Source: Alphaproteobacteria bacterium
Lineage (GTDB): Bacteria; Pseudomonadota; Alphaproteobacteria; Caulobacterales; Parvularculaceae
Length of the DNA stretch: 8,834 nucleotides
Assembly: GCA_030428745.1 (NCBI GenBank)
Contig: JAUIEG010000081.1
Location: 1 to 8,834 of the forward strand
Direction of reading: 5' to 3'
The notes beneath the pieces are model-generated. The model did no database searches. It saw nothing but the letters and a program-made list of their open reading frames with translations, and was not told where the DNA came from. This document shows, one piece after another, positions 1-6,420 of this stretch. The number at the start of each line of letters is the position of its first letter. Position 1 is the first letter of the stretch. The translations under genes were made by a program, and so were the position numbers.

Positions 1-399
1 CGTGACATTGGGTCGGCTTTCATAGATCACGGCGATCACGCCAATCGGCGTTCTCACCCGCTCAATTTCAAGCCCGTTAGGCCGCGACCATTTCGTGATG
101 GACTTGCCCACGGGGTCTTCAAGCGCGGCGATATCCTCCAGCGCCTTGGCGATCCCGTCCATCCGCGCAGGGGTCAGCGCCATGCGGTCGAGAAAGGCTG
201 CGTCTTGCCCCTTGGCTTTAGCGGCCGACAGATCGGCGGCGTTGATTTCGAGAATCTCACCGCCGCGCTCACGGACAAGCGCCGCGGCTTTCGTCAGCGC
301 CGCATTCTTGCGCTCTGTGGACGCGGACGCCATAGCGCGCGAGGCGGCGCGCGCCTTCGCCGCGAGCCCTTCCATATAGGCCGTGACATCGTCAGTCAT
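1..399 (-). CDS. proA: Gamma-glutamyl phosphate reductase (glutamate-5-semialdehyde dehydrogenase), N-terminal part
   Basis: ProA reduces gamma-glutamyl phosphate with NADPH to glutamate 5-semialdehyde, the second step of proline synthesis in the cytoplasm. Only the first 133 codons are in the window; the gene runs off the left edge, and the family is about 415-430 residues long. The visible part opens MTDDVTAYMEGLAAKA and includes the family core RPNGLEIERVRTPIGVIAVI followed by YESRPNVT, diagnostic of ProA rather than of a generic aldehyde dehydrogenase. The catalytic Cys lies outside the window. The start is well supported: its ATG overlaps the proB stop as ATGA (399-396), and a strong Shine-Dalgarno, GAGGAG (411-406), sits 6 nt upstream inside proB. 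Translation is therefore probably coupled to proB. ProA and ProB work as partners because glutamyl phosphate is unstable. Identity is near certain; completeness cannot be judged. Confidence 0.97.
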   Translation of the reverse strand, partial: MTDDVTAYMEGLAAKARAASRAMASASTERKNAALTKAAALVRERGGEILEINAADLSAAKAKGQDAAFLDRMALTPARMDGIAKALEDIAALEDPVGKSITKWSRPNGLEIERVRTPIGVIAVIYESRPNVT

Positions 400-1571
400 C
401 GCTCGCTCCTCAGGATGAGATCGTCTTTTTCGATCAGCGCCGGACGCCGCCGATAGCCCAGCAAGGCTTCAATCTTGTCGGATTTGGCGCCGGCGACCGC
501 ACGCGCATCAATCGCGTCATAAGTGGAAAGCCCCTGCCCCAGAATGCGTCCGTCGGCCGTTAAGATTTCAATAGCATCGCCGCGCGAAAAAGCGCCGGTG
601 ACGTCTATTACGCCAGCGGGCAACAGGCTGGCGCCCGAATGTAGCGCCTTCGCGGCGCCGTCATCGATGGTGATGCGGCCCGCAGGCTTCAGGCGCCCCG
701 CGATCCATTGCCGCCGCGCGCCGTCATGGGTCATCGAAGCGCGAAATAGCGTCGCCGCGCCGCCGTCCAGCATGGCCTTCAAGGGGTTGTCGCCAAGCCC
801 CGGCGCGATGATGGTGTCGCAACCGGCGCCGCCGGCGATTTTCGCCGCGGCGATCTTTGACGCCATGCCGCCGGAGCCGACGCCTGCATCCCTGTTGACG
901 CCGCCAGCCATGCGCTCAATCTCCGGCGTGATGGCGTCGACGACCGCTATATGCTCCGCAGTAGATTCTTTACGCGGGTCTGCAGTGTAAAGACCATCAA
1001 TATCGGAAAGGATGATCAGAACATCGCTTTCCACAAGTTGCGCCGCATGGGCGGCAAGCCGGTCATTGTCGCCATAGCGGATTTCGCTGGTCGCAATCGT
1101 GTCGTTTTCATTGACAAGCGGCAACGCTCCAAGACCGAGCAATGTGCGGAAGGTCGCGCGCGCATTGAGATATCGCCGACGGCTTTCCGTATCCTCGAGC
1201 GTGATGAGGATTTGCGCGATTGCGACCTCATGAGGCGCAAAGGCTTCCTGCCACGCTTGCGCGAGCGCGGCCTGCCCCGCAGCAGACGCCGCTTGCTTCT
1301 CATCGAGACGAAGCGCGCCAGACAGGCCAAGCCGGCGCCGTCCCAGGGCAATGGCGCCGGATGTCACCACCACGACCTCGCGGCCTGATTTTCTCAATCC
1401 GGCGATGTCTTGCGCCAGCGAAGCAAGCCAAGCCTCTCGCACAGCGCCGCCGCCCTCATCTGTGGGGCCGCACAAAATGGCGGAGCCCACCTTGATGACC
1501 AGGCGTTTCGCTGCGCGCGCAGCATCAGACGCGGCGCTCTGCGCCGCGTTTTGATGTTCATCCGAAGACAT
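396..1571 (-). CDS. proB: Glutamate 5-kinase with C-terminal PUA domain
   Basis: ProB phosphorylates L-glutamate to gamma-glutamyl phosphate, the first step of proline synthesis, and is normally the proline-feedback-inhibited step. The protein has 391 residues. The amino-acid kinase domain (about 22-260) shows VIKVGSAIL at 24-32, VVVVTSGAIALG at 66-77, VNENDTIAT at 153-161, YGDNDRLAAHAA at 166-177, LSDIDGLYTADPRK at 188-201 and GGMASKIAAAKIAGGAG at 234-250. A PUA domain follows (about 296-371), as in E. coli ProB (367 residues). The N terminus carries about 14-20 extra, mostly polar residues before the first strand; no other ATG start is available there. It begins 9 bp after the hom stop, with only a modest Shine-Dalgarno (AGAAG), so it probably depends on read-through from hom. 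It ends in an ATGA overlap with proA. All kinase motifs look intact. Odd context: it follows hom and metB rather than obg-type neighbours. Confidence 0.97.
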   Translation of the reverse strand: MSSDEHQNAAQSAASDAARAAKRLVIKVGSAILCGPTDEGGGAVREAWLASLAQDIAGLRKSGREVVVVTSGAIALGRRRLGLSGALRLDEKQAASAAGQAALAQAWQEAFAPHEVAIAQILITLEDTESRRRYLNARATFRTLLGLGALPLVNENDTIATSEIRYGDNDRLAAHAAQLVESDVLIILSDIDGLYTADPRKESTAEHIAVVDAITPEIERMAGGVNRDAGVGSGGMASKIAAAKIAGGAGCDTIIAPGLGDNPLKAMLDGGAATLFRASMTHDGARRQWIAGRLKPAGRITIDDGAAKALHSGASLLPAGVIDVTGAFSRGDAIEILTADGRILGQGLSTYDAIDARAVAGAKSDKIEALLGYRRRPALIEKDDLILRSER

Positions 1572-1580
1572 GTGCTGCTT

Positions 1581-2618
1581 CTAGCTGAAGGTCTTTACGC
1601 GGCGCAAAGTATTTTCACCATCGTCGGGCGGCGTCTGCGCAATCTTTTCAAGCTCGGCGAAAATGCTGGCGACCGTCGGCGCACGGCCGGCGCCTTTGCC
1701 CTCACACGTAAACTCGCCGCCGTTGATATTGAGGACGCGAAGCGCATTGCCCTCGCCTTCCACAGCGGCGAAAAACGGATCATCGTCGACGCGCTCAAAG
1801 CGTACGCGAGCAGATACGCCGCCATCTGGCGCGCGCTTCACCACCGACATTTGCCTCCAGACGCCGCCGATCTTCAAAAAATCCGATGCGCGCTGCGCCG
1901 TCAACGGCTCAACGCGAATGGCGTTCTGGTCAATCTCTTTGCCGAAAGCCTCATAGGTGAGAATAGAAATCTTGGCCCGCGCATCCTCGCCGGAAAGATC
2001 CGCTGTCGGATCGGGCTCAGCGAAGCCTGCATCCTGCGCCGCCTTTACTGCGTCATCAAAGGACATCCCTTCTTTGAGCGCCGAGAGGATGAAATTGACG
2101 GTGCCGTTTAAAATCGCCGAAAGCTGCCGCGCTTCCCCTTCGCCGCGCGCCTGGCGTACGGTTTCCACCATAGGCGCTCCGCCGCCGACCGACGGCGAAT
2201 AGGCGAAAGAAACATTATTGCGGCGAGCGAGGTCGTGGAGCGACGCCAGATGGCCGGCGACCGCTTGTTTATTCGCTGTCACCACACTGACGCCGCGGGC
2301 GAGCGCAGCCTCAATAAGCCTTCGGCCCGCTTCACCAGTGGGGAGCGCATCGACGACCACATCAGGCTGTTCCACGAGGAAAACATCGGGGTCGGAATAG
2401 GTGCGCAGCGTCGCAAGGCGCTCGTCGCGCGCTTTTGCGGGATCACGCACAAGCGCGGCGCAGAGCGCATAAGGCTCAGCGGGCTCGACAAGCCGCAGCG
2501 CGGCGCCTTCGCCAATGACGCCAAGCCCCGCAATGGCGACGCGCAATCTGCGCGGCACGATCAAATCTTCACTGCCTCCAGCGCCAGCGCTGAATTTATC
2601 CTTAACATCTACGCACAT
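1581..2618 (-). CDS. hom: Short homoserine dehydrogenase lacking an ACT domain
   Basis: Hom reduces aspartate 4-semialdehyde to homoserine with NAD(P)H, the branch point towards methionine and threonine. In 345 residues it shows the Rossmann loop GLGVIGEG at 31-38, VTANK with Lys117, SVGGGAPMVETVR at 143-155, LNGTVNFIL at 170-178, and the family signature AGFAEPDPTADLSGEDARAK at 197-216. Glu201, Asp212 and Lys216 match the catalytic-site residues known as E208, D219 and K223 in the yeast enzyme. A GAGRAPTVASI motif (309-319) closes the fold. The protein ends about 25 residues later, so the C-terminal ACT domain (about 80-90 residues) that gives threonine feedback in most proteobacterial Hom proteins (about 430 residues) is absent. 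The ATG at 2618 overlaps metB by 10 bp and has only a weak Shine-Dalgarno. A TTG at 2564, 10 nt after GGAGG (2579-2575), is a credible alternative start, because the fold begins only at residue 24. It feeds homoserine to the MetX-like enzyme encoded upstream. Confidence 0.93.
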   Translation of the reverse strand: MCVDVKDKFSAGAGGSEDLIVPRRLRVAIAGLGVIGEGAALRLVEPAEPYALCAALVRDPAKARDERLATLRTYSDPDVFLVEQPDVVVDALPTGEAGRRLIEAALARGVSVVTANKQAVAGHLASLHDLARRNNVSFAYSPSVGGGAPMVETVRQARGEGEARQLSAILNGTVNFILSALKEGMSFDDAVKAAQDAGFAEPDPTADLSGEDARAKISILTYEAFGKEIDQNAIRVEPLTAQRASDFLKIGGVWRQMSVVKRAPDGGVSARVRFERVDDDPFFAAVEGEGNALRVLNINGGEFTCEGKGAGRAPTVASIFAELEKIAQTPPDDGENTLRRVKTFS

Positions 2619-3835
2619 TTGCTCGCCGTCCCACTCGATAAATACGCAACTTTTTCAGCGCCCGACTCTACTGCCCGATCCAGCGCTGTCACTATATCTC
2701 GCACAAGGTCATCGCTGTGCTCAAGTCCGATGGAAAACCGGACAAGGCGATCAGAAATTCCCGCAAGCTCTCGCGCTTCCGGCGTCATCGCCGCATGCGT
2801 CATGGTCGCCGGCGTGCATACAAGGCTTTCAAAGCCGCCTAGCGACTCCGCAATCGTAAAGAGGTTAAGATTGCGCAGAAGCTCAATAACATCGACATTT
2901 TCGGCGAATCCCACGGAGAACATGGAGCCGAAGCCTTTCTGCTGAGACTTGGCAACCTCGTGACCCGGGTGGCTAGCAAGCCCCGGATAATAGATATTGG
3001 CGACGCGATCATCGGCGGCAAGCCGCGACACCACGTCGCCAGCCGTCGCCTGCTGGCGTTCAACGCGAGGGAAGAGCGTTCTTAAACCGCGCAGGGTCAG
3101 GAAACTATCAAAAGGAGCGCCAGTGACGCCGGTGCAATTCGCCCACCAGGCGAGATCGTCGCCAAGCGCTTTGTCGCGTGCGAGCACTGCGCCGCCAACG
3201 ACATCAGAATGGCCGTTGATAAATTTGGTCGTCGAATGAACGACGATATCGCAACCAAGATCCAGCGGGCGTTGCAGCGCCGGAGACAGGAACGTGTTGT
3301 CGGCGACGACAATGGCGCCGCAGTCCTTGGCGTGGGCGACGACCGCCCGAATGTCGGTAATTCGCAAGAGCGGATTAGACGGCGTTTCAAGTAAGACAAG
3401 CTTTGGTTTGCGCGCGAAGGCGGCCTCAAGCTCCGCCGGGTCGGTCTGGTTAGCATAGACCAGTTCGAACTGGCCGCGCTTGGCGCGCGCCGTCAAAAGC
3501 CGATGTGTGCCGCCATAACAATCATGCGGCGCCACAACAATCTCGCCCGGATCGACAAGATTGAGCACAAGGTCGAGCGCGGCCATCCCTGAGGAAACGA
3601 CAACGCCGCGCGCGGCGCCTTCAAGTCCCGCTAGCGCTTCTTCCAACTGCGTACGCGTCGGATTGCCGGAGCGCGCATAGTCATATTGCGGCTTTTCCAG
3701 CGGATCGTTCCAGCCATAATTGGCGGACAAGTGCAATGGCGGCGACACCGAGTTGAAAGCCGGGTCCGTGGCGACGCCGGCTGTGGCGATCAGCGTTTCA
3801 GGGTGCAAAGCATCAGGGCGCTTAACGTCGCTCAT
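2609..3835 (-). CDS. metB: Cystathionine gamma-synthase (PLP enzyme)
   Basis: MetB joins cysteine to an O-acylhomoserine to form cystathionine, the transsulfuration step of methionine synthesis. The 408-residue protein is a full-length Cys/Met-metabolism PLP enzyme. Motifs in order are YARSGNPTR (53-61), SSGMAAL (81-87), VAPHDCYGG (101-109), PSNPLLR (152-158), VADNTFLSPALQRPLDLG (177-194), and STTKFINGHSDVVGG (201-215), where Lys204 should hold PLP. WWANCTGVTGAPFDSFLTLR and a late SLGGFESLVCTPATMTHAAM follow. Recalled similarity to E. coli MetB is high across the length, including APHDCYGG and AWWAN..GVTG, which favours cystathionine gamma-synthase over O-acylhomoserine sulfhydrylase; family members can be promiscuous. 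The start is clear: GAGGAG (3849-3844) lies 8 nt before an ATG that overlaps the metX stop as TAATG. The C terminus overlaps hom. The acyl group accepted (succinyl or acetyl) cannot be told from sequence. Confidence 0.94.
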   Translation of the reverse strand: MSDVKRPDALHPETLIATAGVATDPAFNSVSPPLHLSANYGWNDPLEKPQYDYARSGNPTRTQLEEALAGLEGAARGVVVSSGMAALDLVLNLVDPGEIVVAPHDCYGGTHRLLTARAKRGQFELVYANQTDPAELEAAFARKPKLVLLETPSNPLLRITDIRAVVAHAKDCGAIVVADNTFLSPALQRPLDLGCDIVVHSTTKFINGHSDVVGGAVLARDKALGDDLAWWANCTGVTGAPFDSFLTLRGLRTLFPRVERQQATAGDVVSRLAADDRVANIYYPGLASHPGHEVAKSQQKGFGSMFSVGFAENVDVIELLRNLNLFTIAESLGGFESLVCTPATMTHAAMTPEARELAGISDRLVRFSIGLEHSDDLVRDIVTALDRAVESGAEKVAYLSSGTASKCA

Positions 3836-4821
3836 TATCGTTTCTCCTCGAAAAATTTTTTGACGTGCGGACCAATAAGGTCGGTGTTTTTCAGAAAGGC
3901 GTCATGTCCGTAGACGGACGGGATTTCGATGAACTGCGCACCGGCAACGCCATCGGCAAGGCGTTTCAAATCGCCAATCGGTGTCAGACGATCACTGTCC
4001 GACGCAATGATGAGGCTTTGCGCTGCAATCTTCGCCGGGTCGACGCGGTGGCGATCGATGGAATCGGACAGCGTCACATAACGCTGTGGTTCAAGATGAT
4101 AGGCGTCGCCACGGGCGATGAGATATTCGCAAATATCATAGGGCGCACCGGCGGCGGCGCCAGGCGCGCTTTCGAAGCGCTCGGCGAATTCTTCGGGCGT
4201 ACGATACGTGACCATGGCGATCTGGCGCGCCAGCGACACACCGGCCTGTGGATCGCCAATTCTGGCGGCGAATTCTATGACCCGCCGCTGCACGCCGCGC
4301 AGCGCTGTGGCCGACGGATGAGCGCGGTCGGGCGCAGAGATTGCGCAGAGTTTTTCAATGCGGTCCGGATAGGTTTCAGCGAAGGCGAGACCGATCATGC
4401 CGCCATAGGAGGCGCCGAGAAAACCATAAAGCTTATCGACATCGAGAACGTCGAGCGCGTCGGCGAGTGCGCGGGCGTGATCATGGGTCGTGATCGTGCG
4501 CGCCGTCTCGCCGGCATTGGGCAGGAAGTCGAAGCCGATGACGCAAAACCGATCAAGATCGACAAATCCGCCCGGCGCGATGATGTCGCTCCACCAGCCT
4601 TCGCCATCCTTACAGGACGCAACAATGCGCCCGGCGGAAATGCCGCCCGCCGCCATGATCGCCGGATTTTCCAGATCGCCGTAAACGCGAATCTTGAGCT
4701 CCGGGCGCCCCAGACTTTCGCCGCTATCGAGGATGAAATCCGCAGGCAGAAAAACGCTGACATCGCAAAAAGGCTGCGACTTCTGGGTCTTTCCTGTCCG
4801 TTCTTGTTGTGCTGCGGTCAT
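3835..4821 (-). CDS. metX: MetX-like homoserine O-acyltransferase, short GGISA-type subfamily
   Basis: This alpha/beta-hydrolase-fold acyltransferase activates homoserine by O-acetylation or O-succinylation, giving the substrate for MetB. Its 328 residues are shorter than classical MetX (about 370). The nucleophile elbow GASYGGM gives Ser138 in place of the common GGSMGG. The acid is probably Asp277 in SDSDRLTP, and the base His306 in VYGHDAFL, so the triad is complete. The segment AAGGISAGRIVA (57-68) stands where classical MetX has its oxyanion loop, and GWWSDIIAPGG (75-85) replaces the usual GWW-D segment. I recall this GGISA form from xanthomonad-type enzymes but cannot check it. It is the first gene after the SAM riboswitch. 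Its Shine-Dalgarno, AGAGG (4832-4828), sits 6 nt before the ATG and lies inside the predicted sequestering hairpin. Its stop overlaps metB as TAATG. The acyltransferase fold and pathway role are well supported; the acyl donor is open, since sequence-annotated MetX proteins include true succinyltransferases. Confidence 0.88.
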   Translation of the reverse strand: MTAAQQERTGKTQKSQPFCDVSVFLPADFILDSGESLGRPELKIRVYGDLENPAIMAAGGISAGRIVASCKDGEGWWSDIIAPGGFVDLDRFCVIGFDFLPNAGETARTITTHDHARALADALDVLDVDKLYGFLGASYGGMIGLAFAETYPDRIEKLCAISAPDRAHPSATALRGVQRRVIEFAARIGDPQAGVSLARQIAMVTYRTPEEFAERFESAPGAAAGAPYDICEYLIARGDAYHLEPQRYVTLSDSIDRHRVDPAKIAAQSLIIASDSDRLTPIGDLKRLADGVAGAQFIEIPSVYGHDAFLKNTDLIGPHVKKFFEEKR

Positions 4822-4825
4822 TGCC

Positions 4826-4873
4826 GGCCTCTTAGCGTTCCACGTCTACTCGTCAGGAAATTCGCTAGAGACC
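4826..4873 (-). promoter_or_regulatory. Shine-Dalgarno sequestering hairpin of the metX riboswitch (OFF conformer)
   Basis: Reading the minus strand, GGTCTCT (4873-4867) pairs with AGAGGCC (4832-4826), with one G-U wobble. AGCG (4866-4863) continues the helix with CGCT (4837-4834) across a single bulged A at 4833. The 11-bp helix buries the whole metX Shine-Dalgarno, AGAGG (4832-4828), just 4 nt before the ATG. The loop is about 25 nt. This is the structure expected when SAM is bound and P1 is formed. No U-tract follows, so control should be translational. Confidence 0.72.
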
Positions 4874-4924
4874 TTAATCGGATCATTTTCAGCGCGGAGC
4901 GCATCATTCGTCCGACCCATCTCT
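4867..4924 (-). promoter_or_regulatory. Anti-sequestering hairpin of the metX riboswitch (ON conformer)
   Basis: AGAGAT (4924-4919) can pair with GTCTCT (4872-4867), and TCGGA (4915-4911) with TCCGA (4882-4878), separated by a small internal loop. The 5' arm takes bases of P4, J4/1 and the 3' strand of P1 (4921-4915). The 3' arm takes the strand that otherwise hides the Shine-Dalgarno. It therefore excludes both P1 and the sequestering hairpin and leaves the metX ribosome site free, as expected at low SAM. A small GCGC-TCC-GCGC hairpin (4902-4892) can form in its loop. These are visual pairings; no energies were calculated. Confidence 0.6.
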
Positions 4925-5031
4925 CGAGAGCACGCTCTCGCAGGAATTGGCACCTTTCCAAAAAATCGGTCAGATTTCCTGGCGGTTGCCCCAGCGTCAA
5001 AGGGCCTATCCCTCGGCTGGTCTTGATGAGT
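4915..5031 (-). promoter_or_regulatory. SAM-I (S-box) riboswitch aptamer
   Basis: The minus strand carries the S-box core: CTCATCAAGA, then GAGGGATAGGCCC, then GGGGCAACC, then GGTGCCAATTCCTGC, closing with GATGGGT. Helices pair by eye. P1 is ACTCATC (5031-5025) with GATGGGT (4921-4915), 7 bp with one G-U. P2 is CCAGC (5020-5016) with GCTGG (4995-4991), containing the GAGGGA kink-turn-like element and a GGG/CCC inner stem. P3 is GGCAACC with GGTGCC (4954-4949), extended by a 10-bp helix 4982-4973 with 4967-4958. P4 is CGAGAG (4940-4935) with CTCTCG (4930-4925) around a 4-nt loop. Position directly before metX-metB fits SAM sensing. The family is common in Firmicutes; alphaproteobacteria more often use SAM-II, SAM-V or SAH-type elements at met genes. 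Confidence 0.95.
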
Positions 5032-5038
5032 TACCGGG

Positions 5039-5067
5039 TGGATACTTCGCGAGCGCGAAGCCGTCAA
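5039..5067 (-). promoter_or_regulatory. Sigma70-type promoter of the metX operon
   Basis: TTGACG (-35, 5067-5062) and TATCCA (-10, 5044-5039) are separated by exactly 17 bp. The expected start is near A5032 or A5031, which coincides with the first P1 base pair of the SAM-I aptamer, so promoter and riboswitch support each other. No better promoter was seen between sulP and metX. The spacer is occupied by a palindrome listed separately. Confidence 0.7.
5045..5060. repeat. Perfect 7-2-7 palindrome filling the metX promoter spacer
   Basis: On the minus strand CTTCGCG-CT-CGCGAAG is a perfect inverted repeat with a 2-bp centre. It covers 16 of the 17 spacer bases and abuts the -10 box. It resembles a dimeric repressor or activator operator more than a transcript hairpin, because it lies upstream of the predicted start. 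The regulator is unknown; it matches no operator I can name with confidence. Confidence 0.6.
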
Positions 5068-5104
5068 CATGATATTTCAAGCAGGAAGTAAAATTAGCTG
5101 AATC

Positions 5105-5120
5105 CGCCAATCTTCTGGCG
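5105..5120 (-). terminator. Weak hairpin after the sulP stop, possible terminator
   Basis: Just downstream of sulP, CGCCA (5120-5116) can pair with TGGCG (5109-5105) around a 6-nt loop. A short TAATTTTA stretch follows 8 nt later rather than immediately. It is the only candidate terminator between sulP and the metX promoter and is weak; sulP transcription may also continue into the met leader. Confidence 0.22.
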
Positions 5121-5139
5121 CCTTCCACCAATTGAGAAA

Positions 5140-6405
5140 TCAACGCTCCGGCGTCTCCCAGTCCGCAGGCGGGACATGGCGGCGCTGAAGGCGTATCGCC
5201 AGGCCGAGCGAGACCCCCACCCCGATCGCAATGGTCAGATCGGCGACCACGGTGAGAACCAGCGTCAGGACGAGCAGCACGCGGTCCGACATGGGCCCCT
5301 CAAACAGATAGCTACGCCACTTATGCGGCTCGCTCATATTCCACGCGGTGATCATCAAGAGCCCGGCAAGCGCCGGCATGGCCAGATAGGACGCGAGCGG
5401 CGCCGCCAGCATCATCACCGCCAAAATCGTCAGCGCATGAACAATCCCGGCAACCGGCGTTTTGCCACCGGCCCTCACATTCGTGGCGGTGCGGGCAATG
5501 GCGCCTGTCGCCGGCAGACCGCCAAACAACGCGGAGCCGATATTTGCCGCGCCTTGCGCCAAAACCTCCGCATTTGGACGATGCTGTCCGCCGCTCATGC
5601 GATCGGCCACCATGGCTGATAGAAGCGACTCTACGCCGGCCAGAAACGCGATGACAAAAGCCGACGGCAAGAGCTCCTGCACCCGAGAAAGCGAGACCGC
5701 CGGCAGCTGCGGCAAAGGCAAATGGTTCGGCAAAGCGCCAAACCGCGACCCGATCGTGTCCACTGGAAAAGCAAAGACAAGTGCGGCGACAGAAGCAAGC
5801 GTCACGGCCACAATCAGGCCGGGCAGTTTGGGCGCTATGTTACGGAAGAACACGATCATGATCATCGCGCCAGCGCCAAGCCCGAAAGCGGCCGGATTAA
5901 AACTGTCCCGCGCCGCCCAGAGCGCAGGGATCTTTTCAAGGAAATGCGCCGGAACCGCCTCCAAGGAGAGGCCGAAAAGATCCTTCAACTGGCTGGCGGC
6001 GATGACGACGGCAATGCCAATGGTAAAGCCGTTGACGACGGCCTCCGGGACAAAGCTGATAAACTTTCCGGCCCTTAAAAACCCGGCCGCCAACAAGATG
6101 AGACCCGCCATGAAGGTCGCCAGAACAAGTCCGTCATAGCCGTGTTCTGCAATGACGCTATAGACGACGACGATAAACGCGCCAGTGGGCCCGCCGATCT
6201 GCACGCGGCTGCCGCCCAGCGCGGAGATGAGAAAGCCCCCGACAATCGCCGTCACAATGCCGGCGGCCGGATCGGCGCCAGACGCAATCGCAATGGCGAG
6301 ACTGAGCGGCAGCGCCACCATCGCGACGGTAACGCCAGCGAAAACGTCCGCCGCAAACAGTGCTGGCGTATAGGTTTTAATCGTCGTCAGAATTTTCGGC
6401 TTCAT
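5140..6405 (-). CDS. SulP/SLC26-family anion transporter without STAS domain
   Basis: This is a 421-residue polytopic inner-membrane protein of the SulP family, whose members move sulfate, bicarbonate, C4-dicarboxylates or other anions. Hydrophobic segments run from about residue 15 to 403. The family signature appears at GADPAAGIVTAIVGGFLIS (43-61), then ALGGSRVQIGGPTGAF (62-77). The substrate-site helix FLAGVESLLSAMVADRM has Glu259, a conserved position in SLC26/SulP transporters, and GGLPATGAIARTATNVRAGG (295-314) is the second signature. After the last helix only about 17 residues remain, so the cytoplasmic STAS domain (about 110-130 residues) is missing. No frameshifted STAS remnant fits downstream, since the met promoter lies about 70 bp away. 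AAGGG sits 5 nt before the ATG. It begins 15 bp after the AraC-type gene and is probably co-transcribed with it. The substrate cannot be named; sulfate is only suggested by neighbours. Confidence 0.9.
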   Translation of the reverse strand: MKPKILTTIKTYTPALFAADVFAGVTVAMVALPLSLAIAIASGADPAAGIVTAIVGGFLISALGGSRVQIGGPTGAFIVVVYSVIAEHGYDGLVLATFMAGLILLAAGFLRAGKFISFVPEAVVNGFTIGIAVVIAASQLKDLFGLSLEAVPAHFLEKIPALWAARDSFNPAAFGLGAGAMIMIVFFRNIAPKLPGLIVAVTLASVAALVFAFPVDTIGSRFGALPNHLPLPQLPAVSLSRVQELLPSAFVIAFLAGVESLLSAMVADRMSGGQHRPNAEVLAQGAANIGSALFGGLPATGAIARTATNVRAGGKTPVAGIVHALTILAVMMLAAPLASYLAMPALAGLLMITAWNMSEPHKWRSYLFEGPMSDRVLLVLTLVLTVVADLTIAIGVGVSLGLAIRLQRRHVPPADWETPER

Positions 6406-6420
6406 GCCGGCCCTTGTGAT

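Noticed and set aside
1410..2111. 233-codon plus-strand frame, and a similar one at 2235-2945
   Set aside because: Both are antisense to proB, hom and metB, whose family motifs are unambiguous. No recognisable motif or ribosome site supports the plus-strand frames.
4892..4902. GCGC-TCC-GCGC hairpin as an intrinsic terminator for the riboswitch
   Set aside because: The stem is only 4 bp and is followed by TGAAAATGA, not a U-tract; translational control explains the leader better.
4915..5031. SAM-II, SAM-V or SAH riboswitch, the classes expected in alphaproteobacteria
   Set aside because: The core (CAAGA, GAGGGA, GGCCC, GGCAACC, GGTGCCAATTCCTGC) and the four-helix junction are those of SAM-I.
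3865..5091. 408-codon open frame on the plus strand
   Set aside because: It lies antisense to metX and runs through the SAM riboswitch and promoter. Its protein is Arg-rich and matches no family, and the opposite strand has a complete triad-bearing acyltransferase. It is an artefact of GC-rich codon use.
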